64,000 nt of DNA from Nocardia vaccinii NBRC 15922 (GTDB lineage Bacteria; Actinomycetota; Actinomycetes; Mycobacteriales; Mycobacteriaceae): assembly GCF_001613305.1 (NCBI RefSeq), contig NZ_BDCC01000073.1, positions 1-64,000 of the forward strand, read 5' to 3'. Below the pieces are notes generated by a model. It saw only the letters and a program-made list of their open reading frames with translations, ran no database searches and was not told the DNA's origin. Below, in pieces: positions 34,563 to 44,607 of the stretch (its first letter is position 1; each line of letters begins with the position of its first letter). The position numbers and the translations under genes are program-made.

Positions 34563-35180
34563 TCATCCGGCCGTTCGGGAGAACACCGCCACCAGGAAAT
34601 CGGATGCCGGGGTGAACGGGCGCAGGTCCCACGTGGACAGCAGGACGTCGGGGTGCAGGCCGACCGATTCGGCGTCGGCGAGGAAATCGTCGAAGTCGTA
34701 GCCGCGGCCGCTGCCGAATCCGATGACCACGCGTCCGTCCGGAGCGGTGTGGCGGGCGAATCCGGCCAGGACGTCGCGTCGGGTGGAGACGGCCACGAAG
34801 CCCATCACATTGCCCGCGCACAGCACCGCGTCGAACTGTTCGGCAATGCCCTGGGCGGGCAGATCCAGCTCGGCCAGGTCGCCGACCAGCCAGCGGGGGC
34901 CCGGGAAGTCCAGTTCGGCCGCCTCGATCAGCACGGGGTCGACATCGACGCCCACCACCTCGTGTCCGGCCCGATGCAGATATCCGCCCAGTCGCCCGGC
35001 GCCGCATCCGGCATCGAGCACCCGCGAACCCCGGCTCAGCATCGCATCGATCAGGCGTGCCTCGCCGAAGATGTCCTTGCCCTCGGCAGCGAGCGTCCGG
35101 AATCGCTCGGCATACCGCACCGAATGCGTCGGATCGGCAGCGGTGATCTCCTCCCACTGACTCAATACGCGCGAACCCAT
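34563..35180 (-). CDS. SAM-dependent class I methyltransferase
   Basis: A 205-residue methyltransferase. The ATG (MGSRVLSQW) has AAGGAG six bases before it. Motif I is VLDAGCGAGRLGGYL, followed by VVGVDVDP and the acidic loop WLVGDLAELDL; FDAVLCAGNVMGFV is motif IV. It is the gene after yrbEB with an 89-base gap, so it might be the last gene of the mce unit or independent. Methyl acceptor unknown. Confidence 0.85.
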   Translation of the reverse strand: MGSRVLSQWEEITAADPTHSVRYAERFRTLAAEGKDIFGEARLIDAMLSRGSRVLDAGCGAGRLGGYLHRAGHEVVGVDVDPVLIEAAELDFPGPRWLVGDLAELDLPAQGIAEQFDAVLCAGNVMGFVAVSTRRDVLAGFARHTAPDGRVVIGFGSGRGYDFDDFLADAESVGLHPDVLLSTWDLRPFTPASDFLVAVFSRTAG

Positions 35181-35269
35181 CGGCTGCTCCTTCCACAATC
35201 GACCCGTCGGCGAATCGTGCGGGTATACAAGATTGTGCGCGATCGCCTCGAGCCGGCATTCACCGCTGT

Positions 35270-36124
35270 CTAACCACTGAGCCGCGCACCGGAGTCGAAT
35301 CCCCAAAGCGCCAGCGTGAGAAGTAGATTCACGCAGATCATCACCGTGATACTGGCCCGCATCGCGCGACCCGCTGCCACGCCGACTCCTTCCGGGCCGC
35401 CGGTGGAGTAGTACCCGTAATAGCACTGGATCGTCGTGGTGATCACCACGAACACAACGGCTTTCGACAGCGAGTACAGGATGTCGGTCCCGCTGAGCAC
35501 CATCCGGAAGTAGTGCTCGTAGGTGCCGGGCGACCGGCTGCCCGCGACACCGATGGCGATCTGGACGGCGATGAAATTCATCGCCAGGCATACCAGATAC
35601 AGCGGGACGATCGCCGCCACCGCGGCCATGAGCCGGGTGGTGACCAGGTACGGAATGGATCGGATGGCCAGCGTCTCCATCGCGTCGATCTCCTCGGAGA
35701 TACGCATCGCGCCCAGCTGCGCGGTGAAGCGGCATCCGGCCTGCGCGGCGAAGGCGATGGACGCCATGATCGGAGCCAGCTCACGGGTGGCGGCCGTCGC
35801 GGAGATCAGCCCGGTCGCAGGGCCCAGGCCCAGCAGTTTCAACGCGCTGTATCCCTCGATGCCGACCAGCGCACCCGCGCTGGCGCCGAGCACGATGATG
35901 ATTCCGGCAGTCCCGCCGCCCACGATGAGCGATCCGTTTCCCCAGGACACCACCGACACCAGGCGCAGGAACTCGTTGCGATAGTGCCGCAGGACCACCG
36001 GAATCGAGACCACGGCCCGGACGAAGAAGCGCCCCATATGCCCGAACCGCATGACCAGCCGCAGCGGGGCGGTGCTCATCCGCACCAGACCGCCGAACCC
36101 GAGCGGATAGTAGGGTGCCGCCAT
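35270..36124 (-). CDS. yrbEB: MCE transporter permease YrbEB
   Basis: A 284-residue MlaE/YrbE-type permease with about five or six helices. The conserved cytoplasmic loop is FTAQLGAMRISEEIDAMETLAIRS (the EExDA element that contacts the ATPase), and the C-terminus YGYYSTGGPEGVGVAAGRAMR is typical of the B paralogue. It follows yrbEA by two bases. In the usual mce operon the yrbE pair comes first; here it is last. Confidence 0.93.
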   Translation of the reverse strand: MAAPYYPLGFGGLVRMSTAPLRLVMRFGHMGRFFVRAVVSIPVVLRHYRNEFLRLVSVVSWGNGSLIVGGGTAGIIIVLGASAGALVGIEGYSALKLLGLGPATGLISATAATRELAPIMASIAFAAQAGCRFTAQLGAMRISEEIDAMETLAIRSIPYLVTTRLMAAVAAIVPLYLVCLAMNFIAVQIAIGVAGSRSPGTYEHYFRMVLSGTDILYSLSKAVVFVVITTTIQCYYGYYSTGGPEGVGVAAGRAMRASITVMICVNLLLTLALWGFDSGARLSG

Positions 36125-36126
36125 CG

Positions 36127-36957
36127 CTACAGCGCCTCTCGCGGAAACAGCAGTGTGTAGATCTCGGTGAAGCCGACGTTCACCACCATGAGCAGCACGA
36201 TCGAGGCGACGACCGCGGCATTGACCGAATCCGCCACACCACTCGGCCCGCCTTTGGTGCTCAGGCCCTTCTGGCACGCGACCACCGTCACGATGAGCCC
36301 GAACACGACGGCCTTCACCACTGCCAGGTACATATCCCCGATCGTCGCGAAGGAGGAGAAGGTGGCCACGAAGCTTCCCGGCGTCCCGCCCTGGACGTAG
36401 ACGTCGAACAGATACCCGGCGATGAATCCGACGAAGGCGCTCAACCCGGTCAACCCGACCGCGACCACCACACCGGCCGCCACCCGCGGCACCACGAGCC
36501 GATGGATCACCCGCACTCCCATCACGGTCATGGCGTCGATCTCCTCGCGAATCGTGCGCGAGCCGAGGTCCGCGCAGATGGCCGACCCCACCGCCGCGGC
36601 CAGCAGCATCGCCGTGACCACCGGCGCGGCCTGGCGAATGACCGCCAGGCCGCTCGCCGCACCCGCCAGCGAGCTCGCACCGACCTGTCCGGCGATCAGC
36701 CCGAACTGGATGGACAGCGTCGCGCTGATCGGCAGGGCGACCGCGATGGTCGGCACATACGAGGTCTTCACCATGAACGCGGCCTGCTGCACGAATTCCC
36801 GGAACGCGAACCGGCCCGTCGCGATATCGGAGATCAGGTACTGGACCGCGCGAATACCAAGCACGAATTGGGATCCCACGGTGTCGAGCGATGCGATGGG
36901 ATGCCGCCGCAGGTAACCGCGCCCCCAGCCCCTGATATCCGTTGCCGTGATCGTCAT
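36127..36957 (-). CDS. yrbEA: MCE transporter permease YrbEA
   Basis: A 276-residue YrbE permease. The EExDA loop is ADLGSRTIREEIDAMTVMGV, and the C-terminus has CQKGLSTKGGPSGVADSVNAAVV, the A-paralogue signature. The ATG overlaps the mas stop by one base (TGATG), so it is coupled to the genes before it. With YrbEB it forms the membrane channel driven by the MceG ATPase, which is not encoded in this window. Confidence 0.93.
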   Translation of the reverse strand: MTITATDIRGWGRGYLRRHPIASLDTVGSQFVLGIRAVQYLISDIATGRFAFREFVQQAAFMVKTSYVPTIAVALPISATLSIQFGLIAGQVGASSLAGAASGLAVIRQAAPVVTAMLLAAAVGSAICADLGSRTIREEIDAMTVMGVRVIHRLVVPRVAAGVVVAVGLTGLSAFVGFIAGYLFDVYVQGGTPGSFVATFSSFATIGDMYLAVVKAVVFGLIVTVVACQKGLSTKGGPSGVADSVNAAVVASIVLLMVVNVGFTEIYTLLFPREAL

Positions 36958-37613
36958 CAGGCCATCTCCACCTTCGCGGCCAGCCACCGGCCGCCGACCG
37001 ATCGCATCGTCATGACGATGCGGCTCCGATCCAGCCGCGGATCGGGGCTCACCGCATTGGTGATCTCCTGATCGACGAACAACATGACCACGACCTGATC
37101 CCCGGACGCGCTCCGCACGCTCGCGTCCACGACCTTTCCCACGCTGCGCGCCTTGTTGTCGATCAGCATCTTCTTCAACTGGTTGCTCGACTGCGCGTAC
37201 ATATTCTTGAAATCGCCGGTCGCCCCGGCCGATACGTGGCTGTAATCCTCGTCGATGTGTTGGAAATCGATGCTGGTGAGCGTGACGGCGTAGGTCTGCG
37301 CGGCGGACAGCGCCTCCCGGGCCGCCGCGTCGACCTCGTCGCGCCGGTGTAGTTTCCAGCCGAGGATCCCGGCGAGTACCGAGGATGCGAGCGCGATGAC
37401 GACGATCAGCGCGGCACAGGCACGCAGAATCCGGCGTCTGGAACCGCTGCGTCCACCGACATCGTCGGATGCCCCTGCCTCCGATACGGTTTCCGCGGTG
37501 TCCCGCTCCGCGTCCGAGCGGTGACCGCCGTCGGATTCGTCGTTCGCGGTGACGGTCTCGTCCGGATTCGTCTCCGCGACCTCCGCCGCCGACTCCAACT
37601 GCGATGTCGACAT
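36957..37613 (-). CDS. Mce-associated membrane protein (Mas)
   Basis: A 218-residue protein: an acidic, disordered N-terminus (about 1-58), one membrane helix (about 61-88) and an extracytoplasmic Mas domain ending in VGGRWLAAKVEMA. Mas proteins stabilise or assist Mce complexes in mycobacteria and normally stand after mceF, as here. What differs is that the yrbE genes follow. Confidence 0.88.
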   Translation of the reverse strand: MSTSQLESAAEVAETNPDETVTANDESDGGHRSDAERDTAETVSEAGASDDVGGRSGSRRRILRACAALIVVIALASSVLAGILGWKLHRRDEVDAAAREALSAAQTYAVTLTSIDFQHIDEDYSHVSAGATGDFKNMYAQSSNQLKKMLIDNKARSVGKVVDASVRSASGDQVVVMLFVDQEITNAVSPDPRLDRSRIVMTMRSVGGRWLAAKVEMA

Positions 37614-37644
37614 CAGCGACTCCTGAAATACATTGTCGGATTCA

Positions 37645-38931
37645 TCATTTGGGCGGAACGTAGGGTTCGTTCACACCGCCGTAGGGTGTGGGGATCGACC
37701 ATCGCCCCCGCGGTGTCGGGTCGGTGGTCGCGAGCGGATTCACCCCGGGCGGTGGATGAGCCGTGTCGTCGCCGGGAGGTTGCGGCGCATTGCGCGCGCC
37801 GCGTACCACCAGACTCGGGTCCGGATCCGTGCAGTAGGTGTACAGGTACGGCTCGGGGTAATTCGGCGCGGTGATGGGTTTGCGGGGCAGGTTGTAGTCA
37901 CATTGTTTGCGGGGGTAGAGATTCACCAGCGCCCACACCGCGTTGTCGTGAAAAGCCCCGGCCAGCGCGTCCACCGCCGAGCCGGGGCGCTGCTTCGGGA
38001 AGAAGAACTCCCGCATCGCCGGTACGTGCAGATACGACATCTGCGCGACGGTGGCCAGACTGCCGAGCAACTGCGCCATCGTGGGTGAGTTGTCCGCGAT
38101 GATTTCATCCATGGTGTGCAGCGCTCGCGGGCTCTGCGTGACAAGGGTCCGGTATCCCCCGGTCATGCGCTCCACTCCCGCAGCGGTCCGGTCCAGATCG
38201 GCGGCCGTGGCGGCCAGGCCCGGGGACAGATCACGAACCGTCGACAGCACGATCTCGCTGTTGCGCAGCAGGCTCACCGTCTGCGGCAGAACAGAACCCA
38301 GCGTCGTGATCATGAAGGTGCCGCCCTGGATGATGGCGGCCAGCTTCTCCGGGGCCTGCGGACTCCCGCCCAGTTCGTGCACGATCGAGGCGAGTTTCGC
38401 CGGATCCAGTTGTACGACAGCGCCGTTCATATCACCGAGCAGCTGCGCCAGCGTCACCGGCGCCGAGGTCCGGTCCACGCCGACGGTCGCGCCGTCGACC
38501 AGATACGGCCCCGCCGAGGTCCGGGGCACGAAATCCAGGTACTGCTCACCCGCGGGCGAGAGCGCGGCCACCCGGACCGCACTGTCGGCGGGTATCCTCA
38601 CCGAGCTGTCGATCGCGGCCGCGGCCACCACGACACCATCGGCGATATCCACCGATTTCACCTCCCCGACCCGCACCCCGCGCACCGTCACATCTCGATT
38701 CGGTTGCAGCCCACCCGATTCGGCGAACCGAACGCGGACCACGTACGTCGACCGGAACGGATCGGCCTGCAGCGAGCCGAAAACGAGGTATGTCGCCCCC
38801 AGCACCGTCGTCACCACCAGCGCGATCCACGAGACGGTCGAACGGTGGCGGAAGAGGTACGTCAGCATCGCACCGAGCGCGACCATCGACCGCTCCCCCG
38901 GCCCCTGCGCCGGCCGCTTCCCGGCGGTCAT
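37645..38931 (-). CDS. mceF: MCE family protein MceF
   Basis: A 428-residue Mce subunit with an N-terminal membrane anchor (about 23-43), the MCE domain (about 50-130, VRVRFAESGGLQPNRDVTVRGVRVGEV), a long helical region and a proline-rich C-terminus. The ATG overlaps the mceE stop by ATGA. The 804-residue frame that extends upstream is only the mceE region read out of frame. As last Mce subunit it forms part of the hetero-hexameric lipid tunnel. Confidence 0.9.
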   Translation of the reverse strand: MTAGKRPAQGPGERSMVALGAMLTYLFRHRSTVSWIALVVTTVLGATYLVFGSLQADPFRSTYVVRVRFAESGGLQPNRDVTVRGVRVGEVKSVDIADGVVVAAAAIDSSVRIPADSAVRVAALSPAGEQYLDFVPRTSAGPYLVDGATVGVDRTSAPVTLAQLLGDMNGAVVQLDPAKLASIVHELGGSPQAPEKLAAIIQGGTFMITTLGSVLPQTVSLLRNSEIVLSTVRDLSPGLAATAADLDRTAAGVERMTGGYRTLVTQSPRALHTMDEIIADNSPTMAQLLGSLATVAQMSYLHVPAMREFFFPKQRPGSAVDALAGAFHDNAVWALVNLYPRKQCDYNLPRKPITAPNYPEPYLYTYCTDPDPSLVVRGARNAPQPPGDDTAHPPPGVNPLATTDPTPRGRWSIPTPYGGVNEPYVPPK

Positions 38932-40043
38932 CGTCCGGGTCCGATCACCCGATCGTGCAAGCGCTGCAAGGTGTACGCCAACGATCCGACGAAGTTCGTC
39001 CAGTCGGTCTGCTCCGGAATCCGGGCATCGGTATTTCCGGGAAAGCCGGGGTCGGGCACCGCGCCGACCGCGATCCTGGTGACGTCCGCATCGGCGCCCG
39101 CGCCGGTGGACGAGGCCACCTTGCCCCCGACGATGCCGATCGCCGCGTTCAGGACGTTCAGATCCAGGCCCGGTTGGCCGGCCGCGGCGTTCAATCCGGC
39201 CGACAGGTTGTCGATATCGGTGATGAGACTGCGCTTTCCGGTCCCGTTCACCGATGGGAATTTCTCGAGTTCCCCGGCGATGCGGCTCAACCGGGCCGCC
39301 AGGTCGACGATGTTCCGGGTATTGCCGCCGACGGCTTGCACCGCGGGAGCCGCGGCTGCCACCGCCGCATCCACCGTCGACTGCTGCGCGGCGATCGTAT
39401 CGGTCAGCAATCCCGTGTCCCGGATCGCGGCCCGGATCTGATCGGATCGCTGTGACAAGGACCGCACCAGCATCGTGGTCTGGGAGATCAACTCCGCCAA
39501 CCGATTTCCGCGACCGTCCAGGTCGGCTCCGAGCCCGTTGACGACCTCGGCCAGATCGCGGACCGCACCGCCGTTCACCAGCAGGGCGGCCCGGCTCAGC
39601 ACGGCCTCGATCGTCGACGCGTCCGAGGTCGTGGACTTCGGGATGACCGAACCGTCGTGCAGCAGTGCCGATCCCGCGCCAGCGGGTGGCGTCAATGCCA
39701 CGAACACATCGCCCATCGGTGTGGCCGAACGCAATTCGGCCGTGGTGCCGACGGGAAGACGCACCCCGGACCGAATACGCAGGGACACCACGGCGGTGAA
39801 ATCGCGTGCGCGCATTTCCTCGACCTCGCCGATATCGGCGCCCTGCAATTTCACTTTCGCCTTGGTCGGAAGATTCAGCGCATCGGCGAATTCGGCGGTG
39901 ATCAGATAAGTCTGCGCGCCGACCGACGGCGCTGGTAGCGGCAGCGAATCCAGTCCGGCCGAACACCCGGTCGCCAGGAGCACACCAGCCACGGCGGCCG
40001 CCCGCAGGCCGCCGCGCAGTTTCCAGGTACCCTTCGCCGTCAT
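38928..40043 (-). CDS. mceE: MCE family lipoprotein MceE
   Basis: A 371-residue Mce subunit. The signal peptide ends in a lipobox, LLATGC, so it is a lipoprotein like LprK-type MceE proteins; the MCE domain follows (ITAEFADALNLPTKAKVKLQGADIGEV). The ATG overlaps the mceD stop by one base (TGATG). Long coiled helices fill the C-terminal half. Confidence 0.9.
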   Translation of the reverse strand: MTAKGTWKLRGGLRAAAVAGVLLATGCSAGLDSLPLPAPSVGAQTYLITAEFADALNLPTKAKVKLQGADIGEVEEMRARDFTAVVSLRIRSGVRLPVGTTAELRSATPMGDVFVALTPPAGAGSALLHDGSVIPKSTTSDASTIEAVLSRAALLVNGGAVRDLAEVVNGLGADLDGRGNRLAELISQTTMLVRSLSQRSDQIRAAIRDTGLLTDTIAAQQSTVDAAVAAAAPAVQAVGGNTRNIVDLAARLSRIAGELEKFPSVNGTGKRSLITDIDNLSAGLNAAAGQPGLDLNVLNAAIGIVGGKVASSTGAGADADVTRIAVGAVPDPGFPGNTDARIPEQTDWTNFVGSLAYTLQRLHDRVIGPGR

Positions 40044-41164
40044 CACCGGACGCCCGCAATTCCGGCCAGCATCGCCGTCACCCCGAAATCCGGTCCCATA
40101 TCGGACGCCTTCCCGGTGGCACATCCCAACCGCTTCAACTGCAGCAGATTGCACACCTGTTTCACCATCTGGCCGTCGAGCGCGATCTTGTCGACGTTCA
40201 CGTGCACGCGTCCGGCGCCGGCCTGCTGATCGATCGCGTTGTACGCGTTGTCGGTGACGAGCGGGAACAGGTCCAGGAATTGGCCGATGCTGCGCTGATA
40301 GTCCGCGAGGCTCCGCAGCAACACGTTCGCATCGGAGGCGGTTCCGGACAGCGTGCCGCGCTCGGCCTGCATGAGATCCGCTGTCTGCGTGAGGATCTGG
40401 TCGAACTTCGCACCGGTGTCAGCGGCCCCGAGGTCGAGATCGGCGAGCATATCGCTCATCTGGTGCACGGCTGCGGCGAATGCGCGGACCTTCTGGTCGT
40501 TGTTCGCGGCGGTGGTCGTGAGCGCGTCGAGATCGCTGACGATCTCGGTGATGGCGTTCTTCGTCGCGGCGCCGCCGTCGTCTCCCATGCGCAGCGCACG
40601 GGACAATTCCTCCAGGGCGGCCTTGATGTCACCGCCGCGGTGCGTTGTTACCGCTGCGCCGAGATCGACCATATTCGCCAGGGGCCCATTGCCTTTGCCG
40701 TCACCCCCGAGTGCGCGGGACAACCTGTCCGCGGTGGACAACAGGCTGTCGAATTCGACCGGCGTGCGAGTCCGGTCGAGGGACAGCACGGTTCGGTCGC
40801 CCAGCGCCGGACCCGAGCGATAGGCGGGGGTGAATTCGATATGCCGATCGGTCAACACCGAATCCGGCACCGTCACCGCCTTCGCGTCCGCCGGGATCCG
40901 GATCGCCCGGTCCACGCTCATCCGGACCTCGACGAAATCGCCTCGCTGCGTGATGCTGTCGATCTTGCCGATCCGGATGCCCAGCACCTCCACCGGATTT
41001 CCGGTGTACAAACCGGCACCATCGGCGAATTGTGCTGTCACCGTGATGGTTCCGCTTCCCAACTGGCTCAGCGGGACGCTCGCCACAGCGGCGATCACGG
41101 CGACCGCGAGGACGGCGGCGACCTTCACCCAGCGCGGCGCACCCGCGACCCGCACGACGCTCAT
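40043..41164 (-). CDS. mceD: MCE family protein MceD
   Basis: A 373-residue Mce subunit with a membrane anchor (KVAAVLAVAVIAAVASVPL) and MCE domain (VTAQFADGAGLYTGNPVEVLGIRIGKI). The ATG overlaps the mceC stop by ATGA; the 20-residue upstream extension is rejected. The remainder is predicted helical with a C-terminal cysteine pair region (VCNLLQLKRLGCATG). Confidence 0.9.
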   Translation of the reverse strand: MSVVRVAGAPRWVKVAAVLAVAVIAAVASVPLSQLGSGTITVTAQFADGAGLYTGNPVEVLGIRIGKIDSITQRGDFVEVRMSVDRAIRIPADAKAVTVPDSVLTDRHIEFTPAYRSGPALGDRTVLSLDRTRTPVEFDSLLSTADRLSRALGGDGKGNGPLANMVDLGAAVTTHRGGDIKAALEELSRALRMGDDGGAATKNAITEIVSDLDALTTTAANNDQKVRAFAAAVHQMSDMLADLDLGAADTGAKFDQILTQTADLMQAERGTLSGTASDANVLLRSLADYQRSIGQFLDLFPLVTDNAYNAIDQQAGAGRVHVNVDKIALDGQMVKQVCNLLQLKRLGCATGKASDMGPDFGVTAMLAGIAGVR

Positions 41165-42237
41165 CGGCACTCCTGCGAATACGGTGAGATGCGCGCCTGC
41201 GGTGCGCGGCCCACGAGCGCGCACATGAACGAGTCGACGAACGCCCCGGAGGAGGCGGTCGCGTCCAGCTCCGGCCCGGTGCCGGTCAGGTTCGCCCAGG
41301 ACTGCCAGGGAACCGGCAGGACCTGCAGGATATTGCGCAGCAGATCGTCATGGCGGCTCAGCATGGCCGTGATCTCCCGCAAATTCGCCAGCAGCGAACG
41401 AATTTCGGGTTGATCCCGCACCACCGCCGGAGTGAGCCGGTCCACGAGCGTCGTCGTGGCGGCGACCATGGATTCGATGGCCTGTTTGCGGCTCAGGAGT
41501 TCGCGCAGCAGATCCCCGCCCTGATCGAACAGGGCGCCCAGATCGGTCTGCTGACTGTTGATCACGCCGGTCAACTTGCTGGTGGAGGCCAGCAGCGCGC
41601 CGATCTGCCCGCGGCGTTCGGCGATGACCGCGGACAGGGCTCGAACGTTCTGCATCACCGACGGAACCAGTTCGGGCAGACCGTCCAACCGGCCGGACAG
41701 ATCCGTCAGCGCCTTGGCCACCTGATCGGCGTCCACCTGACCGAAGGTCGTCGTGGCGTCGGCGAGCGCGGACTCCAGATCATAGGGCACACTGCTGTGC
41801 TGCAAGGGAATTCGATTCGAACCACCGACACCTGCCGGGTCGAGCTCGACGTATCGGTTGCCCAGCAGAGTGGTGAGTTTGATCGCGGCCGTGGTACCGG
41901 CTCCGAGGCGCACCGAGCGATGCACACTCAACGTCACCGCCACATGCCCCTCGGTCAGGCGGATGGTACCGACATGCCCGACCGGCACCCCGGCAACGGT
42001 CACCCGATCCCCCGCGCCGAGCTGGGCCGCCTGCGCGAAATCGACTTCCACATCCTTGTCCCCGAAGTTCATCGAATCGACCGTCAGGGCGATTACGATC
42101 GCTACCGCCAGCCCACCGATCGCGAGCAGACCGAGCGATACTCGGCTGTACTCTTCGAGCGGTTTCGGCCGCCAACGGATTACGTTATGCGGCAACCTCT
42201 TACGCAAGCTGTCGAGCTGTCGTCGCATCCGGCTCAC
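41161..42237 (-). CDS. mceC: MCE family protein MceC
   Basis: A 358-residue Mce subunit. I take the GTG that overlaps the mceB stop (GTGA), in line with the other junctions of this operon; a GTG two codons earlier and an ATG three codons later are alternatives. A membrane anchor is at about 33-55, the MCE domain (VEVDFAQAAQLGAGDRVTVAGVPVGHV) follows, then a helical domain ending RISPYSQECR. Confidence 0.9.
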   Translation of the reverse strand: MSRMRRQLDSLRKRLPHNVIRWRPKPLEEYSRVSLGLLAIGGLAVAIVIALTVDSMNFGDKDVEVDFAQAAQLGAGDRVTVAGVPVGHVGTIRLTEGHVAVTLSVHRSVRLGAGTTAAIKLTTLLGNRYVELDPAGVGGSNRIPLQHSSVPYDLESALADATTTFGQVDADQVAKALTDLSGRLDGLPELVPSVMQNVRALSAVIAERRGQIGALLASTSKLTGVINSQQTDLGALFDQGGDLLRELLSRKQAIESMVAATTTLVDRLTPAVVRDQPEIRSLLANLREITAMLSRHDDLLRNILQVLPVPWQSWANLTGTGPELDATASSGAFVDSFMCALVGRAPQARISPYSQECR

Positions 42238-43271
42238 CTGCACTTGGCGGTATGTTCGACGACTCCGCCCGGAGTCAGTGCGGCGAGAATCCCCGGAACC
42301 AACGGCGACATGCCCGGAGCCAGGGAGAAGGTGACGTCACAGATGTCCGCATCCGCATAGCCGCCTTCCTGGGTGATGCGCGCCAGCCCCTTCAGAATGA
42401 ACGGAAGGTTGAAGCCCATCACACCGAACTTGTATTTGTTGTCCAGAAGATGTTGTGCGAATCCGGGATTCCGGTTCAGGAAGGCTTCGAGCGCGGGCTG
42501 ATCGGCGTCCGCGATCCGCGACACGCGATCGACCACCCGCGAGAGATGATCCACCGATCCGAGCAGCGAATCCTTGTTCCGTTGCAGCCCTTCGAATATC
42601 GCGCGGGTCTGATCGATGACGGTGGTGAGGTTGCCGCTCTGCGCGGCCAAGCCGGTCACGATCGTGGTGAGGTTGGTGATCACCCGTCCCAGCACCTGAT
42701 CGGGACCCGCGAAGGATCTCGCGAGTTCGGTGGTCTCGGCGACCAGGGCGGTGAGTGATCCGTTGCCGCCCTGCAACGCCTTGATCAGGGCTTCGGTGAT
42801 GTTGTCGACCGCGCTGCGGTCCAGCGTGCCGAACAGCGGCTCGAAACCCTTCAGCAGCTTGGAGATATCGAAGGACGGTTCGGTGTTCGGCAACGGGATG
42901 ACCGCTCCCGGGCGCAGCGCCACCGGGGAGCCGCGCATCCCCTGGGACAGACCGAGATAGCGCTGACCGATCAGGTTCTGATAGGTCACCGAGACCACGG
43001 TGGTACCGAAAAGCGTTTGGTCACGCTGGATTTCGAATCCGACCCGGGCCACGGCGCCGTCGAGCTCGATCGAATCCACCCGGCCCACCCGCACACCGGC
43101 CACCCGAACATCGTCGCCGGTGCTCAGCCCCGAGACATCGGTGAACATGGCCGAATACTTCGTCGTGGCGCCGCTCACTCCGCGTTCGAGCGTGACGATC
43201 ACCGTCCAGGACAGCAGCACCGATGCGACGACGAATACGACCAGCACAAGCAGGGACCGTCGGTAACTCAT
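42234..43271 (-). CDS. mceB: MCE family protein MceB
   Basis: A 345-residue Mce subunit whose ATG overlaps the mceA stop (ATGA). Membrane anchor at residues about 6-28, MCE domain (YSAMFTDVSGLSTGDDVRVAGVRVGRV), then a helical region and a C-terminal segment with conserved cysteines (ADICDVTF, HTAKCR). Confidence 0.9.
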   Translation of the reverse strand: MSYRRSLLVLVVFVVASVLLSWTVIVTLERGVSGATTKYSAMFTDVSGLSTGDDVRVAGVRVGRVDSIELDGAVARVGFEIQRDQTLFGTTVVSVTYQNLIGQRYLGLSQGMRGSPVALRPGAVIPLPNTEPSFDISKLLKGFEPLFGTLDRSAVDNITEALIKALQGGNGSLTALVAETTELARSFAGPDQVLGRVITNLTTIVTGLAAQSGNLTTVIDQTRAIFEGLQRNKDSLLGSVDHLSRVVDRVSRIADADQPALEAFLNRNPGFAQHLLDNKYKFGVMGFNLPFILKGLARITQEGGYADADICDVTFSLAPGMSPLVPGILAALTPGGVVEHTAKCR

Positions 43272-44575
43272 CGGCCCCCTCCGCTCGGATCCGCGGCCAC
43301 CGCGACGGTCGCCCCACGTGCCAACGGCCCGAACAGAATGTCGGCGGCGGCATTGGGCGCTCCGCCCAGTATGTCGGCGATCTGCTGTTGTTCGGCCGCG
43401 CTGCCGACCGGGCCGATATCGGTCATCGGCCAATCCGCGGGGCCGAACCCGTTGGGCTGCACACTGTCCGGCTCCGAAGCCGGCGCGGCGGAAGTCTCCG
43501 GGGCGGTCGCACAGCTGGTGCCCGCGAGCGTTCCGTAGCGCGGACAGTCGGCCCGGGTGTACTGCCGATTCGGGGTCAGCTGCACGATCACCTTCGCGGT
43601 CACCCGCTGGACGCGCGGATCGAAGGTTTGATTGAATTTCCCGCTCATCCGGATGACCGAACTGCTGATCTGCGGGAAGTGGCTCGCCCCGTCGCCCAGC
43701 ACGTCCAGTGCGGGCGACAGCTGGGTGGTGATGGAGATCAGCCGATCGGTGTTGTGGCCCAGGGCATTTGCGACCGTGTCGAAGGTACTCACCCCGCCGG
43801 TGAGCAGATCGGTCAGCTGCCGGCGCTCCCGCGCGACGGTCAGCATCGGCTCGATGGTGTGGTGCAGCGTATCGAGCAGTTCCGGTGCGGTCGTGCGCAA
43901 TTCGCGCAATGATGCCGACAGGGAGTCGAGTGTGGACGGCACGGCTCGTACCGATATCACCCGGTTCAGTTCGATGACGATCCGGCGCAGCTGTGCCCCC
44001 GCCTCTTCGAGTGACTCCCCGCGCCCCGAGGTGGCCTCGGCCAGGGTCTCCAGCATGCCGACGGCGGCATCGGTCCGATCACGACCGACCGCGGCGAGGA
44101 TCCGGCGCAACTGATCCAGCGAGGTCTGCAGGCGCACGGTGGCCTGGCTGCGATCCTGCCGGATCCGCGCGTTGCTGGTCAGCGCGGGCGCGGATCCGTG
44201 GTAGAGCAACTGGATCGACGGCACGGCGAACACATTGCTGGGCACCACGCGAGCGGTCACCGACCGCGGAATCTGCCCGGCGTACCGCGGGTCGAGCCGA
44301 ATGTGTACATCGTTCATTCCCGGCTCGGGAGCCGGAGCGACCGTGGTCACCGACCCGACTCGAACGCCCAGGTACTTCACATCCGATTTGACCGGCAGCC
44401 CATCGCCGACGTCGGCCAGCACCGCGGTGATCGGTACGGTCCGGCGGAACGCACCGCGCGAGACCGCGACCATCGCCGTGGCGACACCGGCGACGACGAC
44501 CAGAAAGCAGAGGCCGCTGAGCAACAGCCGCACTGCCGAAGGACCCCGCCCATCGGGCTCGAACAGGATGGACAC
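43268..44575 (-). CDS. mceA: MCE family protein MceA
   Basis: A 435-residue Mce subunit, first of the six. Anchor at about 16-38, MCE domain (ITAVLADVGDGLPVKSDVKYLGVRVGSV), helical domain, then CPRYGTLAGTSC and a low-complexity Ala/Pro tail. It starts 32 bases after the ferredoxin gene. All six Mce subunits together build the extracytoplasmic lipid conduit. Confidence 0.9.
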   Translation of the reverse strand: MSILFEPDGRGPSAVRLLLSGLCFLVVVAGVATAMVAVSRGAFRRTVPITAVLADVGDGLPVKSDVKYLGVRVGSVTTVAPAPEPGMNDVHIRLDPRYAGQIPRSVTARVVPSNVFAVPSIQLLYHGSAPALTSNARIRQDRSQATVRLQTSLDQLRRILAAVGRDRTDAAVGMLETLAEATSGRGESLEEAGAQLRRIVIELNRVISVRAVPSTLDSLSASLRELRTTAPELLDTLHHTIEPMLTVARERRQLTDLLTGGVSTFDTVANALGHNTDRLISITTQLSPALDVLGDGASHFPQISSSVIRMSGKFNQTFDPRVQRVTAKVIVQLTPNRQYTRADCPRYGTLAGTSCATAPETSAAPASEPDSVQPNGFGPADWPMTDIGPVGSAAEQQQIADILGGAPNAAADILFGPLARGATVAVAADPSGGGR

Positions 44576-44607
44576 GCCTCACTCGCTCCCGTGCTCGCGA
44601 CGCGCTC

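Noticed and set aside
35270..35310. GGAGTCGAATCCCC resembling a tRNA T-loop
   Set aside because: It codes for the C-terminus of YrbEB; no acceptor or anticodon stems can be formed around it.
34563..35735. 390-residue extension of the methyltransferase into yrbEB
   Set aside because: The upstream part is yrbEB out of frame; a strong ribosome site precedes the ATG at 35180.
37645..40059. 804-residue frame suggesting an MceE-MceF fusion
   Set aside because: The first half is mceE DNA in the wrong frame; the real mceF starts at 38931 with an ATGA overlap.
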